Assembly: GCF_016278385.1 (NCBI RefSeq)
Contig: NZ_JADQBY010000021.1
Location: forward strand, 67,619-131,618
DNA from: Methanolobus sp.
GTDB lineage: Archaea; Halobacteriota; Methanosarcinia; Methanosarcinales; Methanosarcinaceae
Reading direction: 5' to 3'
Length of the DNA: 64,000 bases
This document shows positions 49,959-60,825 of this stretch, piece after piece. Under the pieces are notes generated by a model. The model saw only the letters and a program-made list of their open reading frames with translations. It was not told the DNA's origin and searched no databases. Numbering within the stretch: position 1 is the stretch's first letter; each line of letters begins with the position of its first letter. Position numbers and translations under genes: made by a program.

Positions 49959-52900
49959 ATGATAGAGGAGATCACCAATCAATACGACCCACAGAAAATA
50001 GAAAAGAAGGTACATGATTTCTGGGCAGAGGTCGAAGCCTATTCCAAAGTACGTGAACACAGAAAAGGTGGGAAAAAATTCTTTTTCGTAGACGGGCCAC
50101 CATATACAACCGGACATATCCATCTGGGGACTGCCTGGAATAAAATTATCAAAGATTCCATTCTAAGATACCGTTCCATGTGTGGTCATGATATGATTGA
50201 CCGTGCAGGATGGGATATGCATGGTCTTCCAATTGAGGTAAAGGTAGAAGAAGCACTTGGTTTTACCTCAAAGAAAGATATTGAAAGCTATGGTGTCGGC
50301 AATTTCATCGAGAAATGTAAGGAATTCGCACTCATGCAGAAGGATGACATGACAGGTCAGTTCCAGATGCTTGGTGCATGGCTTGACTGGAAAGATCCTT
50401 ATATGACACTCAAGGATGAATATATCGAAGCGGCATGGTGGACCCTCAAACAGGCTCAGGAGAAAAAATTGCTGGAGCAGGGAAAACGTGTGGTCAACTG
50501 GTGTCCACGATGTGAAACTGCAATTGCAGACTCTGAGGTAGAGTACGAGGATAGAGCAGATCCTTCCATATTCGTCAAATTTAAAATAAAGGATGTAGAG
50601 GACACTTTCGTTGTTATATGGACAACAACTCCATGGACCATTCCTTCCAATGTTGCAGTAGCAGTACATCCTTCCTTTGAATATGCAAAAGTCAAGGCTG
50701 TAGATGCAGACGGTAAAGAGGAAACCCTCATTATTGCATCTGATCTTGTGGAAAACGTACTTAGGAAAGGAAGATACGTTGACTATGAAATATTGAGTAC
50801 AATGCTTGGGGAAGACCTCACATCTCTCTCATATGAAAGTCCCCTGGCTGACAAGGTACCAGAACAGGCGGCTATGGAACATGGCATATATCTTGCAGAC
50901 TATGTGACCGCAGAGAACACTGGTTGCGTGCACATTGCTCCGGGGCATGGTATGGATGACTTTGATGTTGGCAAAAAGCACGGGCTTCCAATTTTCTGTC
51001 CGGTAGGTTCTGATGGACGTTATACTGAACAGGCCGGGGAATATGCCGGTATGCATATCCGTGAGGCAAATAAGGTTGTAATTGAGGATCTCAACGAGCG
51101 CGGCAATTTGCTTTCAGAGGCAACCATAAACCACAGGTACGGACATTGCTGGCGCTGTAAGACTCCTATCATCTATCTCGCTACAGAACAGTGGTTCATA
51201 AAAATAGGAGAACTCAAGGAAGAGATGCTCTCTGAAATAGCCAAGGTAAAATGGTATCCTGAATGGGCAGGCTCTGCAAGGTTCAAGGACTGGGTAGAAG
51301 GTGCACGTGACTGGTGTGTGTCCCGTCAGAGATACTGGGGTATACCAATACCTGTCTGGAAATGTAACAACTGTGGCAAAATGCACGTAGTTGGAACGAA
51401 GACAGAACTTCAGGAAATGTCAGGGATTACTGATGACATTGAACTTCACAGACCTTATGTGGATGAGGTTCTTCTGGATTGTGAGTGCGGTGGCAAGATG
51501 AAACGTGTTGAAGATGTCTTTGACGTCTGGTTCGATTCAGCAGTAGCTTCATGGGCAACCCTGCGCTTCCCCCAGCAACAGGAAGAGTTTGATAAATGGT
51601 GGCCTGCAGACTTCATCACAGAAGGTCAGGACCAGACCCGTGGATGGTTCTATTCACAGCTTGGCGCAAGTATGGTAGCCTTTGGAAAGGCTCCTTACAA
51701 AAGTGTGCTAATGCATGGTTTCACCCTTGATGGTGAAGGCAGGAAAATGTCAAAGAGCCTTGGTAATGTTATTGCTCCTGGTGATGTGATCGATGAATTC
51801 GGGGCTGATTCATTGAGAAGCTTCGTATTGTCAGCAAGTGCACCATGGGATGACCTGAAATTCGCCAAGGATGAACTTAAGAACATTCACAGGACACTGA
51901 ACATTCTCTGGAACGTGTATCGTTTCCCATTACCTTACATGGTGCTCGATAATTTTGATCCTTCGCAGGTTTCATTTGAATCTGTTAAACCGTACTTGCG
52001 CAAGGAAGACAGATGGATTCTTTCCAGGGCACAGTCACTTGTAGCTCTTGTGGATGATGCCATGGCTAAATGCACGTTGCACAGAGCACTAAGGGCCATA
52101 AATGAGTTCGTACTTGAAGATCTTTCAAGATGGTATATCCAGCTTATCAGGCCAAGGACATGGGTAGAAGCAGACGATCCGGACAAGCTAGCAGTATATC
52201 GTGTACTGTATGATGTATTCGTCCTGACAGCCAAGGTAATTGCACCATTCATGCCGCATCTGGCTGAAGAAATGTACCAGAACCTTGTGAGGAATGTCTA
52301 TCCGGATGCTCCGGTGACGATCCACATGACTGACTGGCCATTGGTTGATGAGAGCCTTGTGGACAAGGATCTTGAAACTCACATGGAGATGGTTCGTTCA
52401 ATAGTTGAATCTGCATCCAATGCCCGTCAGAAAGTAGGCAGGAAGCTCAGATGGCCTGTATCACGCATTGTGCTTACACCTGTGAATCAGCAGGCAACAG
52501 ATGCTGTTACCAATCTGAAGTCAGTACTCATGGATCAGACCAACTCTAAGGACATTGTGCTTACAGGCATAGATGAATCATGGGATGAACTTGGGTTTGA
52601 AGCAAATCCTGATCCCGGTGCCATAGGACCTGTGTTTAAAGGTGATGCCGGAAAGGTAATCGGTGCTCTTAAGAAGGCAAATGCTGTGCAGTTGAAGAAG
52701 ACACTGGCACTGGAAGGCCAATTCGAACTGGAAATCCCTGGTGGAACAGTGACTATTAAACCGGAAATGGTCAACTTCATAGAAACATTGCCTGAAATGG
52801 TTGCAAGTGCTCAGTCCACTGCAGGTATCATCTATGTGGATGCAACACTCAATCGTGAGATCGAATCCGAAGGTTTTACAAGAGAAGTTATCCGCAGGGT

Positions 52901-53135
52901 GCAGGATATGAGGAAAGAACTCAATCTCGCAGTGGATGATAGTATCAGGTCCCACATACAGATCAACGATGAAAGGGTACTGGATCTTGTGCTTGACCGT
53001 GAACAGTTCATTGCAAAAGAAACCCGTGCAAACGTACAGGTGATCGGGCTTGATGTGGATACCTCAGGTTCCCTTGAAAAGGATTGGGATGTTGAAGGCA
53101 TATCCATGAGCATCGGCATAACAAAGGCTAACTGA
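49959..53135 (+). CDS. ileS: Isoleucine--tRNA ligase
   Basis: 1058 aa; [57 protein letters not shown]. Confidence 0.97.
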   Translation: MIEEITNQYDPQKIEKKVHDFWAEVEAYSKVREHRKGGKKFFFVDGPPYTTGHIHLGTAWNKIIKDSILRYRSMCGHDMIDRAGWDMHGLPIEVKVEEALGFTSKKDIESYGVGNFIEKCKEFALMQKDDMTGQFQMLGAWLDWKDPYMTLKDEYIEAAWWTLKQAQEKKLLEQGKRVVNWCPRCETAIADSEVEYEDRADPSIFVKFKIKDVEDTFVVIWTTTPWTIPSNVAVAVHPSFEYAKVKAVDADGKEETLIIASDLVENVLRKGRYVDYEILSTMLGEDLTSLSYESPLADKVPEQAAMEHGIYLADYVTAENTGCVHIAPGHGMDDFDVGKKHGLPIFCPVGSDGRYTEQAGEYAGMHIREANKVVIEDLNERGNLLSEATINHRYGHCWRCKTPIIYLATEQWFIKIGELKEEMLSEIAKVKWYPEWAGSARFKDWVEGARDWCVSRQRYWGIPIPVWKCNNCGKMHVVGTKTELQEMSGITDDIELHRPYVDEVLLDCECGGKMKRVEDVFDVWFDSAVASWATLRFPQQQEEFDKWWPADFITEGQDQTRGWFYSQLGASMVAFGKAPYKSVLMHGFTLDGEGRKMSKSLGNVIAPGDVIDEFGADSLRSFVLSASAPWDDLKFAKDELKNIHRTLNILWNVYRFPLPYMVLDNFDPSQVSFESVKPYLRKEDRWILSRAQSLVALVDDAMAKCTLHRALRAINEFVLEDLSRWYIQLIRPRTWVEADDPDKLAVYRVLYDVFVLTAKVIAPFMPHLAEEMYQNLVRNVYPDAPVTIHMTDWPLVDESLVDKDLETHMEMVRSIVESASNARQKVGRKLRWPVSRIVLTPVNQQATDAVTNLKSVLMDQTNSKDIVLTGIDESWDELGFEANPDPGAIGPVFKGDAGKVIGALKKANAVQLKKTLALEGQFELEIPGGTVTIKPEMVNFIETLPEMVASAQSTAGIIYVDATLNREIESEGFTREVIRRVQDMRKELNLAVDDSIRSHIQINDERVLDLVLDREQFIAKETRANVQVIGLDVDTSGSLEKDWDVEGISMSIGITKAN

Positions 53136-53142
53136 GGATTAT

Positions 53143-53772
53143 ATGGACTTCAAGGAATGGGAACCCATTTACGAGTCCATATTAAAAGACATGGGCTTTG
53201 ACAGGGAAGGTGATGAGCAGGCTGCTCTCATCCTCTCTGGTATGCTCGTTTCCTCAAATTCAGTTGATGTGTCTGATATAAGGAAATTGGTAAAAGGTGC
53301 GGATGTCCTTGTATGCGGCAACGCTCCTGTGCTTAAGGATGAACTTGAACTCGTTGATGCTGCCGATTTTACTGTAGTAGCTGCCGATGGTGCCGCAGCT
53401 GTACTTGTTGACAATGGGATTATCCCTGATATCATAGTAACTGACCTTGATGGGGATGTTGAGAAAGAGATAATAGCAAACCAGAAAGGGGCTTTGATGG
53501 TAGTTCATGCACATGGTGATAACATTGATAAACTGGAAATGTACGTTCTACGATTGTCAAAGATAATAGGGAGCACTCAGGCTGTACCACTGGACAACGT
53601 CTACAACTTTGGAGGTTTCAGCGATGGTGACCGGTGTGTTTACCTTGCAAAAGAATTTGGTGCTACCAGTATAACTCTTATAGGTTTTGATTTTAATGAC
53701 AGCGGCGTCAATCCAATCAAGAAAAAGAAACTCAAATGGGCTCGCATGCTAATAGAAAAGTTAATTCCTTAA
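53143..53772 (+). CDS. mptE: 6-hydroxymethyl-7,8-dihydropterin pyrophosphokinase MptE-like (DUF115)
   Basis: 209 aa; VLVCGNAPVLKDEL, VVAADGAAAVLVDNGIIPDIIVTDLDGD, NFGGFSDGDRCVYLAKEFGA. Confidence 0.85.
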   Translation: MDFKEWEPIYESILKDMGFDREGDEQAALILSGMLVSSNSVDVSDIRKLVKGADVLVCGNAPVLKDELELVDAADFTVVAADGAAAVLVDNGIIPDIIVTDLDGDVEKEIIANQKGALMVVHAHGDNIDKLEMYVLRLSKIIGSTQAVPLDNVYNFGGFSDGDRCVYLAKEFGATSITLIGFDFNDSGVNPIKKKKLKWARMLIEKLIP

Positions 53773-53872
53773 ATTCATTGGATGATTTATTTATCTTTTT
53801 TTTAAGTTCTTTACGGGTACTGATTTATCAGAATCTATTTATATTTTCGTTATAAATATCTACAGGAGTTTC

Positions 53873-54973
53873 ATGCAAACACTGGTAATCTGCATTGACA
53901 GGGACAATGACCTTGGCGATAAAGCGAATGTTCTGGCGCCTTTGATTGGTAAAGAAGCAAGTATAGAAGCAGCGGTAAAGCTTGCAACGGCAGACCCTGA
54001 GGATTCTGATACTAACACGATCTTTGGGGGCGTCAAGATACTTGACGAGTTGCTTGCAAGGGGTATTGATGCTGAAATAGTCACCCTTGCCGGTGACAAG
54101 AACATCGGTATAATTTCTGATCAGAAAATAGCAAACCAGCTTGACATGATCTTAAAAAAATTCCCTGCTGAATCGGCTATATTTGTATCCGATGGGGCAG
54201 AAGATGAAACATTACTTCCCATTGTCCAGTCCAGGATCAAGATCGATTCTGTGAGGCGTATAGTAGTAATGCAGAGTGCCAATCTTGAAAGCACTTATTA
54301 CATAATTAAACATGCATTTAACGATCCTAAAATTTCCCAGACCTTCTTTGTTCCTCTGGGACTTGCGGCTCTTATCTATGCATTTTTCCTGATGATTGAC
54401 TATTCCCAGGGTGCGATCATAGGCATTCTGGCTGCGGTTGGTCTCTATATGCTCTACAGGGGGTTCAATGATACAGTTGACCTCTTCTGGGAAAAACTAA
54501 AAGATTCATTTTATTCAGGAAGAATTGCATTAATCACTTTTGCAACAGCAGCTTTTTTAGTTGTAGTAGGTACTATTTTAGGTCTTATGGAGGTCTGGTC
54601 ATTTTATACTGCAGAAGGACTGTGGTACTATGGTGCTGTTCCGCTGCTTACGGCTTTCATTCATAAGACTGTCTGGATATACGCCCTGGCAATACTCTTT
54701 GCAGATGCCGGAAAAATAGTAGACTGCAAGCAACATGGGGAGTCTATTAGTAAATACGTGATACCTGCTTTCTTTATAGTATCCATAGCTTTCCTTTTCT
54801 GGGGGGCTACCAGCTATCTCGTGTCTATGAGTCCGGTGCTGGAAGGTAACGGCGATCCACGTGCAGGTATGGAACTGTTCGTGTATTCCATCGTATTTTC
54901 TATAATACTTGCACTGGCAGGTATCAAAGTTTCGACCTTTCCAAAGGTAACAGGAAAGAAATCAAAAAGGTAG
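53873..54973 (+). CDS. DUF373 family membrane protein
   Basis: 366 aa; LVICIDRDNDLGDKANVLAPLIGKEASIEAAVKLATADPEDSDTNTIFGGVKILDEL. Confidence 0.88.
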   Translation: MQTLVICIDRDNDLGDKANVLAPLIGKEASIEAAVKLATADPEDSDTNTIFGGVKILDELLARGIDAEIVTLAGDKNIGIISDQKIANQLDMILKKFPAESAIFVSDGAEDETLLPIVQSRIKIDSVRRIVVMQSANLESTYYIIKHAFNDPKISQTFFVPLGLAALIYAFFLMIDYSQGAIIGILAAVGLYMLYRGFNDTVDLFWEKLKDSFYSGRIALITFATAAFLVVVGTILGLMEVWSFYTAEGLWYYGAVPLLTAFIHKTVWIYALAILFADAGKIVDCKQHGESISKYVIPAFFIVSIAFLFWGATSYLVSMSPVLEGNGDPRAGMELFVYSIVFSIILALAGIKVSTFPKVTGKKSKR

Positions 54974-54977
54974 GATT

Positions 54978-55772
54978 ATGCAGGAAAATGGTATTAACTA
55001 TCAGGATCTGAACCTGGATGCCGCGTTAATTGGCGGGGTTGCTTTTCCATCCATGCAGTCATGTGAAGAGTTGTCTGTAAGTACTCCATATGGTGATGTT
55101 CCATTGTATCTTTCAAAAATAGGAAACAGGAATATTGCGTTGATATCAAGACATGCAGGAGATGCCAAACATTTACCTCCACATATGATTAATTATTGTG
55201 CTAATATATATGCCATATATAAATTAGGTATAAAAAAGATCATATCCACCAATTCGGTGGGTACTATGAAAAATCATCCTGTAGGGAGCTTCTTTTTGCC
55301 CAATGATTTTATCGATCTTACCAGAAATCGTCCATCGACGTTCTTTAATGAAAGAACCGTGCATGCGGACGTGAGTGAACCTTATTGCCCTCAGATAAGA
55401 GATCTTATTAAAGATTCCCTTGAAAGGAAAAATGTTGGTTTTTCAGAGGGGGTATATGTATGTACTGAAGGCCCCAGGTTTGAAACAAAAGCTGAGATAC
55501 GCATGATGAGGCAATTCGGGGATGTTGTGGGTATGACCGGTCTTCCTGAAGTTGTGCTTGCAAAAGAGCTGAACATGTGTTATGCATCTATATGTACTGT
55601 GACAAACGACGCATGTGGCCTTGGAAATGGAAAGATGACAGTGAGTGAAGTGCTTGATACTCTTGCAAACATTAATGAAAAACTGCAGGCCGTTATTTTA
55701 GATGTGCTTCAATCGCTTCCCAGACAAAATTCCTGTAATTGTATGTTTGCAACATCTGATGCAGAGCTTTGA
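54978..55772 (+). CDS. MTAP/purine nucleoside phosphorylase family protein
   Basis: 264 aa; SRHAGDAKHLPPHMINYCANIYAIYKLGIKKIISTNSVG, CTEGPRFETKAEIRMMRQFGDVVGMTGLPEVVLAKEL. Confidence 0.92.
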   Translation: MQENGINYQDLNLDAALIGGVAFPSMQSCEELSVSTPYGDVPLYLSKIGNRNIALISRHAGDAKHLPPHMINYCANIYAIYKLGIKKIISTNSVGTMKNHPVGSFFLPNDFIDLTRNRPSTFFNERTVHADVSEPYCPQIRDLIKDSLERKNVGFSEGVYVCTEGPRFETKAEIRMMRQFGDVVGMTGLPEVVLAKELNMCYASICTVTNDACGLGNGKMTVSEVLDTLANINEKLQAVILDVLQSLPRQNSCNCMFATSDAEL

Positions 55773-55803
55773 TAAAAAAGATGAAAATGCCATGATTTTG
55801 TAA

Positions 55804-56637
55804 TCATGCAATATCTCTGGAAGTATCTATCTGCACACCATCTCCAATCTTAAATTTAATAATCTCGGTACTGGGTATCATTCCCCTGATTTTAGGGATT
55901 GCAAGTTTGCTTATCACTTTGTCAGCACTTTTGTCGAGTATTGATTCAAAAATCACATCACATAAGCTATATGTAAATTCCTCTATCTCTTTTACCTTAT
56001 CACTTTTAATTCCGTATAAATATGTCATGCATCCTAGCTCTTTTGTTGTTTCATAGAGCACATTGATCAGTTGCTTGACAAGTCCTTTGTTTATTGTAAG
56101 CTCCATGAAAAAAGAAAATGAATCAAAAATTATGTTTACTTCTTCCCCACTTGAATCATTTGCAATATTACGAAGGTTGTATTCAGTGAATTCAATTATT
56201 TTAGAATCAATGAATTCATTTCCCACATTAGCAGATATGTCTCCGCATGAAGTGTAGTAATACTCACTATAAATGTCTACAAAAATAATATTAGAGGGGT
56301 CAAATCCAAGGTTGATAACATCATTTAATACATAACTTGGTCTTCTGCAGGTAGTGAAATAATAGGTTTTCCTGGATTGTGTGAATTGGTAAAGAAACAC
56401 TTCTGACATTGAACGTGGATCTGCTGAAAAATATGTGAGTGAACCTGAAGGTAATCCTCCACCTAAAGTCCTGTCAAGGACCAAAATTCCTGTGGAGCTC
56501 AGACGCACGCCTTCTTCAATCACAAGGTTCTGATCTTGTTTTCTAAGACTGTTATATAGGGAGGATTCTACTCTGCCTATGGATTCAGCCTCATAGCTAA
56601 TGGTTTCTACTTCCATTACGTTTTTAGAATCCGCCAT
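55804..56637 (-). CDS. RecA/KaiC-fold archaeal protein lacking a canonical Walker A
   Basis: 277 aa; LVLDRTLGGGLPSGSLTYFSADPRSMSEVFLYQF where GxxxxGK[ST] would be expected; IIFDSFSFFMELTINKG. Confidence 0.7.
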   Translation of the reverse strand: MADSKNVMEVETISYEAESIGRVESSLYNSLRKQDQNLVIEEGVRLSSTGILVLDRTLGGGLPSGSLTYFSADPRSMSEVFLYQFTQSRKTYYFTTCRRPSYVLNDVINLGFDPSNIIFVDIYSEYYYTSCGDISANVGNEFIDSKIIEFTEYNLRNIANDSSGEEVNIIFDSFSFFMELTINKGLVKQLINVLYETTKELGCMTYLYGIKSDKVKEIEEFTYSLCDVIFESILDKSADKVISKLAIPKIRGMIPSTEIIKFKIGDGVQIDTSRDIA

Positions 56638-56725
56638 TTTTTATCCTCAATATTACTCGTTAATTATATTGTATCTAATATTATAAAAATCTTCTTTTAC
56701 TTATATACAATAGTATTTATAGGCT

Positions 56726-59224
56726 ATGCATCATCAAAGGTCAGCAATGACTCTCTGGATTCTAGCAAGCGCCGAAAGGTCAAAAATAATTGTCCTTCCG
56801 ATACGGGACAAAAAGAAAAAACCTCTTTTTGTCGGTGAACTCATCCTGAGAAATACTGATTCAGGTCCACGTCCTCACAAATTTAAGGTCCAAACAGAAG
56901 GGAAAAGTGAGTTGAGACCACCTTCTGAATTTATCGACCTTATAAGGATAGCTGATCGCATAATGATAGCTAAAGACGGGAATGACAGCCAGACAGCCAG
57001 CTTTGTTGAGATGCTTCAGGGTTTCCAACTAAGTGCTGATGTTGTAAATGCATGCAGGTTCTGTTTACTTAAACACAGGTTCAATTTTCTGAACCGGCGC
57101 TCGATAAGGTATCATAGGGAAAAAGTGTGTGAAGACTGTGCACGTGAGGAATTATTCCGAACATTAAAAAGTACTCATATGAATTATGGGGACGATGTAT
57201 GTCAGAGGTTTGAGGAAATTATGCTTAAAACCAGGGATCTTGACAGGACAATGGCTATGATAAGTCCTGATGAACTGGATCCCGATCTGACCAGATTTGA
57301 TTCGATTGCCGCAAACACGTCCGTTCCGACTGGTAAAATAGAGATTTTGCCTTTACACAAAAGTTTCAAGAAGTTGCTGCTTGAAAAATCTGATACTCTC
57401 CTGCCGGTACAATCCTTATCTGTAGAAAATGGTCTTCTCAAAGGGCAAAATCAGCTTGTTACATCGGTAACGGCAACAGGAAAGACCCTGATAGCTGAGC
57501 TTGCCGGTATTGAAAATATTCTTAATAAAAAAGGTAGATTGCTTTACCTTGTGCCTCTTGTGGCTCTTGCCAACCAGAAATATGATCAGTTCTCAAAAAG
57601 ATATTCATCCATAGGACTGAAAACATCTATCAGGGTGGGTAGTGAACGCATCAAAACTAAAAAAAGCGCATCAATGACAAGAACTCTGGATTCTGATATT
57701 ATTGTAGGTACATATGAGGGTCTGGACTATATTCTCAGGACAGGCGGTGCTGACCTGTTGGGACAGGTTGGAACAATTGTTATTGATGAGGTTCATATAA
57801 TCGAGGATTCGGAAAGAGGGCATCGCCTGGATGGAGTAATTGCAAGACTAAAGTACGCTGTACCAGGCGCTCAATTTATTTATCTTTCGGCAACTGTTGC
57901 TAAGCCAAAATTGCGTGCAAAACAGTTTGGAGCAAAACTCATAGAATATGAGTATCGTCCGGTACCCATTGAGAGGCACCTTATACTCTGTCCGGAGTAT
58001 TCAAAGACTAAAATAATGGCTCGTCTTGTGAGGCAGGAGTTTGCCATAACATCTTCAAAAGGACATAAAGGGCAGACCATAATATTTACAAATTCAAGAC
58101 GCAATTGCCATCGTATTTCTGAAGCCCTGCCAATATCAGCTGCTCCTTACCATGCGGGACTTACCAGCCAGGAGCGTAAAAAAGTCGAAATTGCATTTGT
58201 CAAAGGTAAACTTCCTGTTGTCGTTACAACAGCAGCACTTGCTGCCGGCGTGGATTTTCCTGCGTCACAGGTTATTTTTGAATCCCTGGCAATGGGAATT
58301 GAATGGCTTACTATGCAGGATTTCCTCCAGATGCTGGGACGTGCAGGAAGGCCTGATTACCATGACCGTGGTGAGGTCATATTGCTTGCTGTCCCCAATA
58401 AGAAGTACTCTGGTGACAGGGGCGATACTGAGGATGCTGTTGCCCTGAAACTGCTTAAGGGGGAGATGCAGCATACAAAGGTAGATTATGGCGAGGATGA
58501 AAAACTGGAAGAGATTCTTGCGTCAGCTGCTATTACTTCATCAAAGAAGGATCTGGAGAAGATCCATTCCTATATGCTGGCTGATTACAATGTTGACATA
58601 TTGCTTGCCAAACTTGTTAAAAATAAGTTCCTGCATAAAAAAGGTGATTTTATAGCCCTGACTAAATTTGGCAAAATAGCGGCAGGACATTTCCTGTCTG
58701 TGTCCAAGGCGTTTTTGATACGTGATTCTGTTCTTGTGAGTCAGGACCCAATTGTTACAGTTTCAAACCTGGAATTTTTTGATGCAGTCTACTACAAATA
58801 TGCTGCACGTATATCTGCTGCTCTTAATGTGAATCTTCCATCAAGGGTATTCCAGGGTGCATCCCTTGACATTCTTTTTGATGGTGAGAATCTGGAGAAT
58901 CTGGATATAACCCTGCGTGATCAGTTATTCGATTTTGCGGCTGATTTTTTAACCTGTAATTGTCGTGATTCTCCATATTGCGGATGTGCAGAACGTAAGT
59001 TCTCTGAGAAGATCATATCCATCAGGGTGGAAGGCTATGAGCCGGATGGGATTGTTAGGAAACTGGAGCACCTTTACGGGATTACTGCTTACCCGGGCGA
59101 TGTGCTGGGTTATCTGGATAATGTGGTGCGCAACCTCGAGGCAGTGGAAATGATAGCTGCGGCATATTCAAAAAGAGATGTTTCTGCAAAGGCACGTAGT
59201 CTTAAGAAACTGGTTGAAGGCTGA
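56726..59224 (+). CDS. Ski2-like DEVH helicase with zinc-binding cysteines (ASH-Ski2-like)
   Basis: 832 aa; CRFCLLKHRF..CEDCA, TSVTATGKTLIAELAG, IVIDEVHIIED, QMLGRAGRPDYHDRGEVILL, C-terminal CNCRDSPYCGCAERKFSEKI. Confidence 0.88.
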   Translation: MHHQRSAMTLWILASAERSKIIVLPIRDKKKKPLFVGELILRNTDSGPRPHKFKVQTEGKSELRPPSEFIDLIRIADRIMIAKDGNDSQTASFVEMLQGFQLSADVVNACRFCLLKHRFNFLNRRSIRYHREKVCEDCAREELFRTLKSTHMNYGDDVCQRFEEIMLKTRDLDRTMAMISPDELDPDLTRFDSIAANTSVPTGKIEILPLHKSFKKLLLEKSDTLLPVQSLSVENGLLKGQNQLVTSVTATGKTLIAELAGIENILNKKGRLLYLVPLVALANQKYDQFSKRYSSIGLKTSIRVGSERIKTKKSASMTRTLDSDIIVGTYEGLDYILRTGGADLLGQVGTIVIDEVHIIEDSERGHRLDGVIARLKYAVPGAQFIYLSATVAKPKLRAKQFGAKLIEYEYRPVPIERHLILCPEYSKTKIMARLVRQEFAITSSKGHKGQTIIFTNSRRNCHRISEALPISAAPYHAGLTSQERKKVEIAFVKGKLPVVVTTAALAAGVDFPASQVIFESLAMGIEWLTMQDFLQMLGRAGRPDYHDRGEVILLAVPNKKYSGDRGDTEDAVALKLLKGEMQHTKVDYGEDEKLEEILASAAITSSKKDLEKIHSYMLADYNVDILLAKLVKNKFLHKKGDFIALTKFGKIAAGHFLSVSKAFLIRDSVLVSQDPIVTVSNLEFFDAVYYKYAARISAALNVNLPSRVFQGASLDILFDGENLENLDITLRDQLFDFAADFLTCNCRDSPYCGCAERKFSEKIISIRVEGYEPDGIVRKLEHLYGITAYPGDVLGYLDNVVRNLEAVEMIAAAYSKRDVSAKARSLKKLVEG

Positions 59225-59326
59225 AATAAGTTTGTTCTGAGTGGGATTATAGCTGAATCGGATCCTCTCCATCAAAAATTATAATAGTTATGTATGCAGA
59301 TAGAAACCTGTTGAGGATATGATTGT

Positions 59327-59725
59327 ATGGATACTGACAAATCCGAAGGTAAAATAATGACTGATAAACCGGAAGAGATCAAGAAAAGAAAAAGTGTGAA
59401 GATTGAATTATATAAGCCGGATGATTTTAAGCAGGTTTATTCTATTGGTGCAGTTGGAGGACACAGTCCTTATGATTTTAGGATTGGATTCTACAATGAT
59501 ATGCCAATGGCTGCAAGCAAGTCCGGTGCAGAACAGGTAATTCAGAGAAGACTTGAAACGGAAGTAATACTTTCTCCTCTGGCAGCAGTTGAGCTTGTAC
59601 GCTGGTTAAATCAGCATATACAGAGTTATGAAGCTGCATTTGGTCCTATCAAAAAGCCTCAAGTGGCCATAAAAAAGAAGTCTGAACCTGTGCAGGATAG
59701 TACTGATCTACAGGGTTACATGTAA
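59327..59725 (+). CDS. DUF3467-like protein
   Basis: 132 aa; YSIGAVGGHSPYDFRIGFYND...TEVILSPLAAVELVRWLNQHIQSYEAAFGPI. Confidence 0.75.
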   Translation: MDTDKSEGKIMTDKPEEIKKRKSVKIELYKPDDFKQVYSIGAVGGHSPYDFRIGFYNDMPMAASKSGAEQVIQRRLETEVILSPLAAVELVRWLNQHIQSYEAAFGPIKKPQVAIKKKSEPVQDSTDLQGYM

Positions 59726-59850
59726 ACCCTGAATCTTAGATAGTTATGGTAAGTCGCCAAGAATAAATATGATATTGGCTATTTCTATAAGCCTGAAAAC
59801 TAATGTTATTCAGGATGCATTATTTTTTGAAATGAAAGTGAGGATTAATT

Positions 59851-60075
59851 TTGTTCCCTAGTAAGAAAGTCCAGAAGTTAATTGGATCCAAAATCCAGGT
59901 TGAAATGAAAGGTGACCTTCACCAGCTCGAAGGAATTTTGAAGAGTGCTGATGATTACATGAATCTGCATATGGTGGACACAGTAGAGATTGCAGACGGT
60001 GAACGCCTGCGTTCTCTTGGTTCAGTTGTGTTGCGTGGAAACAACATTATTCTTGTTGTCCCGATGGAAGAATAA
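59851..60075 (+). CDS. LSm/Sm-like archaeal small ribonucleoprotein
   Basis: 74 aa; [60 protein letters not shown]. Confidence 0.94.
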   Translation: MFPSKKVQKLIGSKIQVEMKGDLHQLEGILKSADDYMNLHMVDTVEIADGERLRSLGSVVLRGNNIILVVPMEE

Positions 60076-60094
60076 GCACTCAGTGGAAACTAAC

Positions 60095-60445
60095 ATGAGT
60101 ATTGAAGAGACCGCATTGAATATTATCCGCGACAGCAAGGAGGGGGTTTTCCAGAACGAACTCTGGAAAATTCTTGAGATTGACAGCCGTAAATGCTCCA
60201 GAGTTATATCCAAGCTTTTGGACGACGATCTTGTAACCCGTGAACAAGCTGTCTCTAACGGAGCCAGGACATATCTTCTTAAAGTTAAGGAAGAGGTGAA
60301 ACCATGCTTTGATCTCCTGTTGTCCGGGGATATGTTCTCACCATGTGCAGGATGCAGAGATGCATGCCAGCCAGAGTCCTGTGAAAAGCTCACTGCATGG
60401 GTTGCAAACATCGGTGAAGGCGAAAAAGCAGAGGAAATGTGCTGA
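60095..60445 (+). CDS. Winged-HTH protein with Cys-rich C-terminal motif
   Basis: 116 aa from ATG 60095: GVFQNELWKILEIDSRKCSRVISKLLDDDLVTRE...CFDLLLSGDMFSPCAGCRDACQPESCEKL. Confidence 0.82.
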   Translation: MSIEETALNIIRDSKEGVFQNELWKILEIDSRKCSRVISKLLDDDLVTREQAVSNGARTYLLKVKEEVKPCFDLLLSGDMFSPCAGCRDACQPESCEKLTAWVANIGEGEKAEEMC

Positions 60446-60511
60446 TCAAGCGAAAGCTTTAATAAGTATATATGCCATGTTGGAGTCGCTTCACTAAAGC
60501 GAAATCAACGT

Positions 60512-60589
60512 GCTCCGGTAGTGTAGTCCGGCCAATCATTCCGGCCTTTCGAGCCGAAGACTCGGGTTCGAATCCCGGCCGGAGCACCA
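60512..60589 (+). tRNA. tRNA-Glu (anticodon TTC), CCA encoded
   Basis: GCTCCGGTAGTGTAGTCCGGCCAATCATTCCGGCCTTTCGAGCCGAAGACTCGGGTTCGAATCCCGGCCGGAGCACCA; cloverleaf readable, loop CTTTCGA. Confidence 0.93.
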
Positions 60590-60735
60590 TACAATTTTTC
60601 ACATAAATTGCAGAAGTTAATACTCATATTTTCACGTAAAATATCGATTGTTTAAATTATTGATGTCGTTTTTGTAAAAGTTAATTATAATCTAATTTAC
60701 AGACATCTCACTATATGGAATTAATCACAGAGTTT

Positions 60736-60772
60736 GGCCCGGAAATCAAAGACCTTGTTTCTTTGCCGGGTT
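60736..60772 (+). promoter_or_regulatory. Stem-loop in leader of DEAD-box helicase gene
   Basis: GGCCCGG-AAAT-CAAAGA-CCTTGTT-TCTTTG-CCGGGTT: 5+6 Watson-Crick bp plus two G-T pairs, 54 nt upstream of the 60826 start. Confidence 0.5.
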
Positions 60773-60825
60773 TGAGCCGGAAGTAATATTCCAATGAGTT
60801 TTGCACTGTAACCTGAGGTAAAAAA

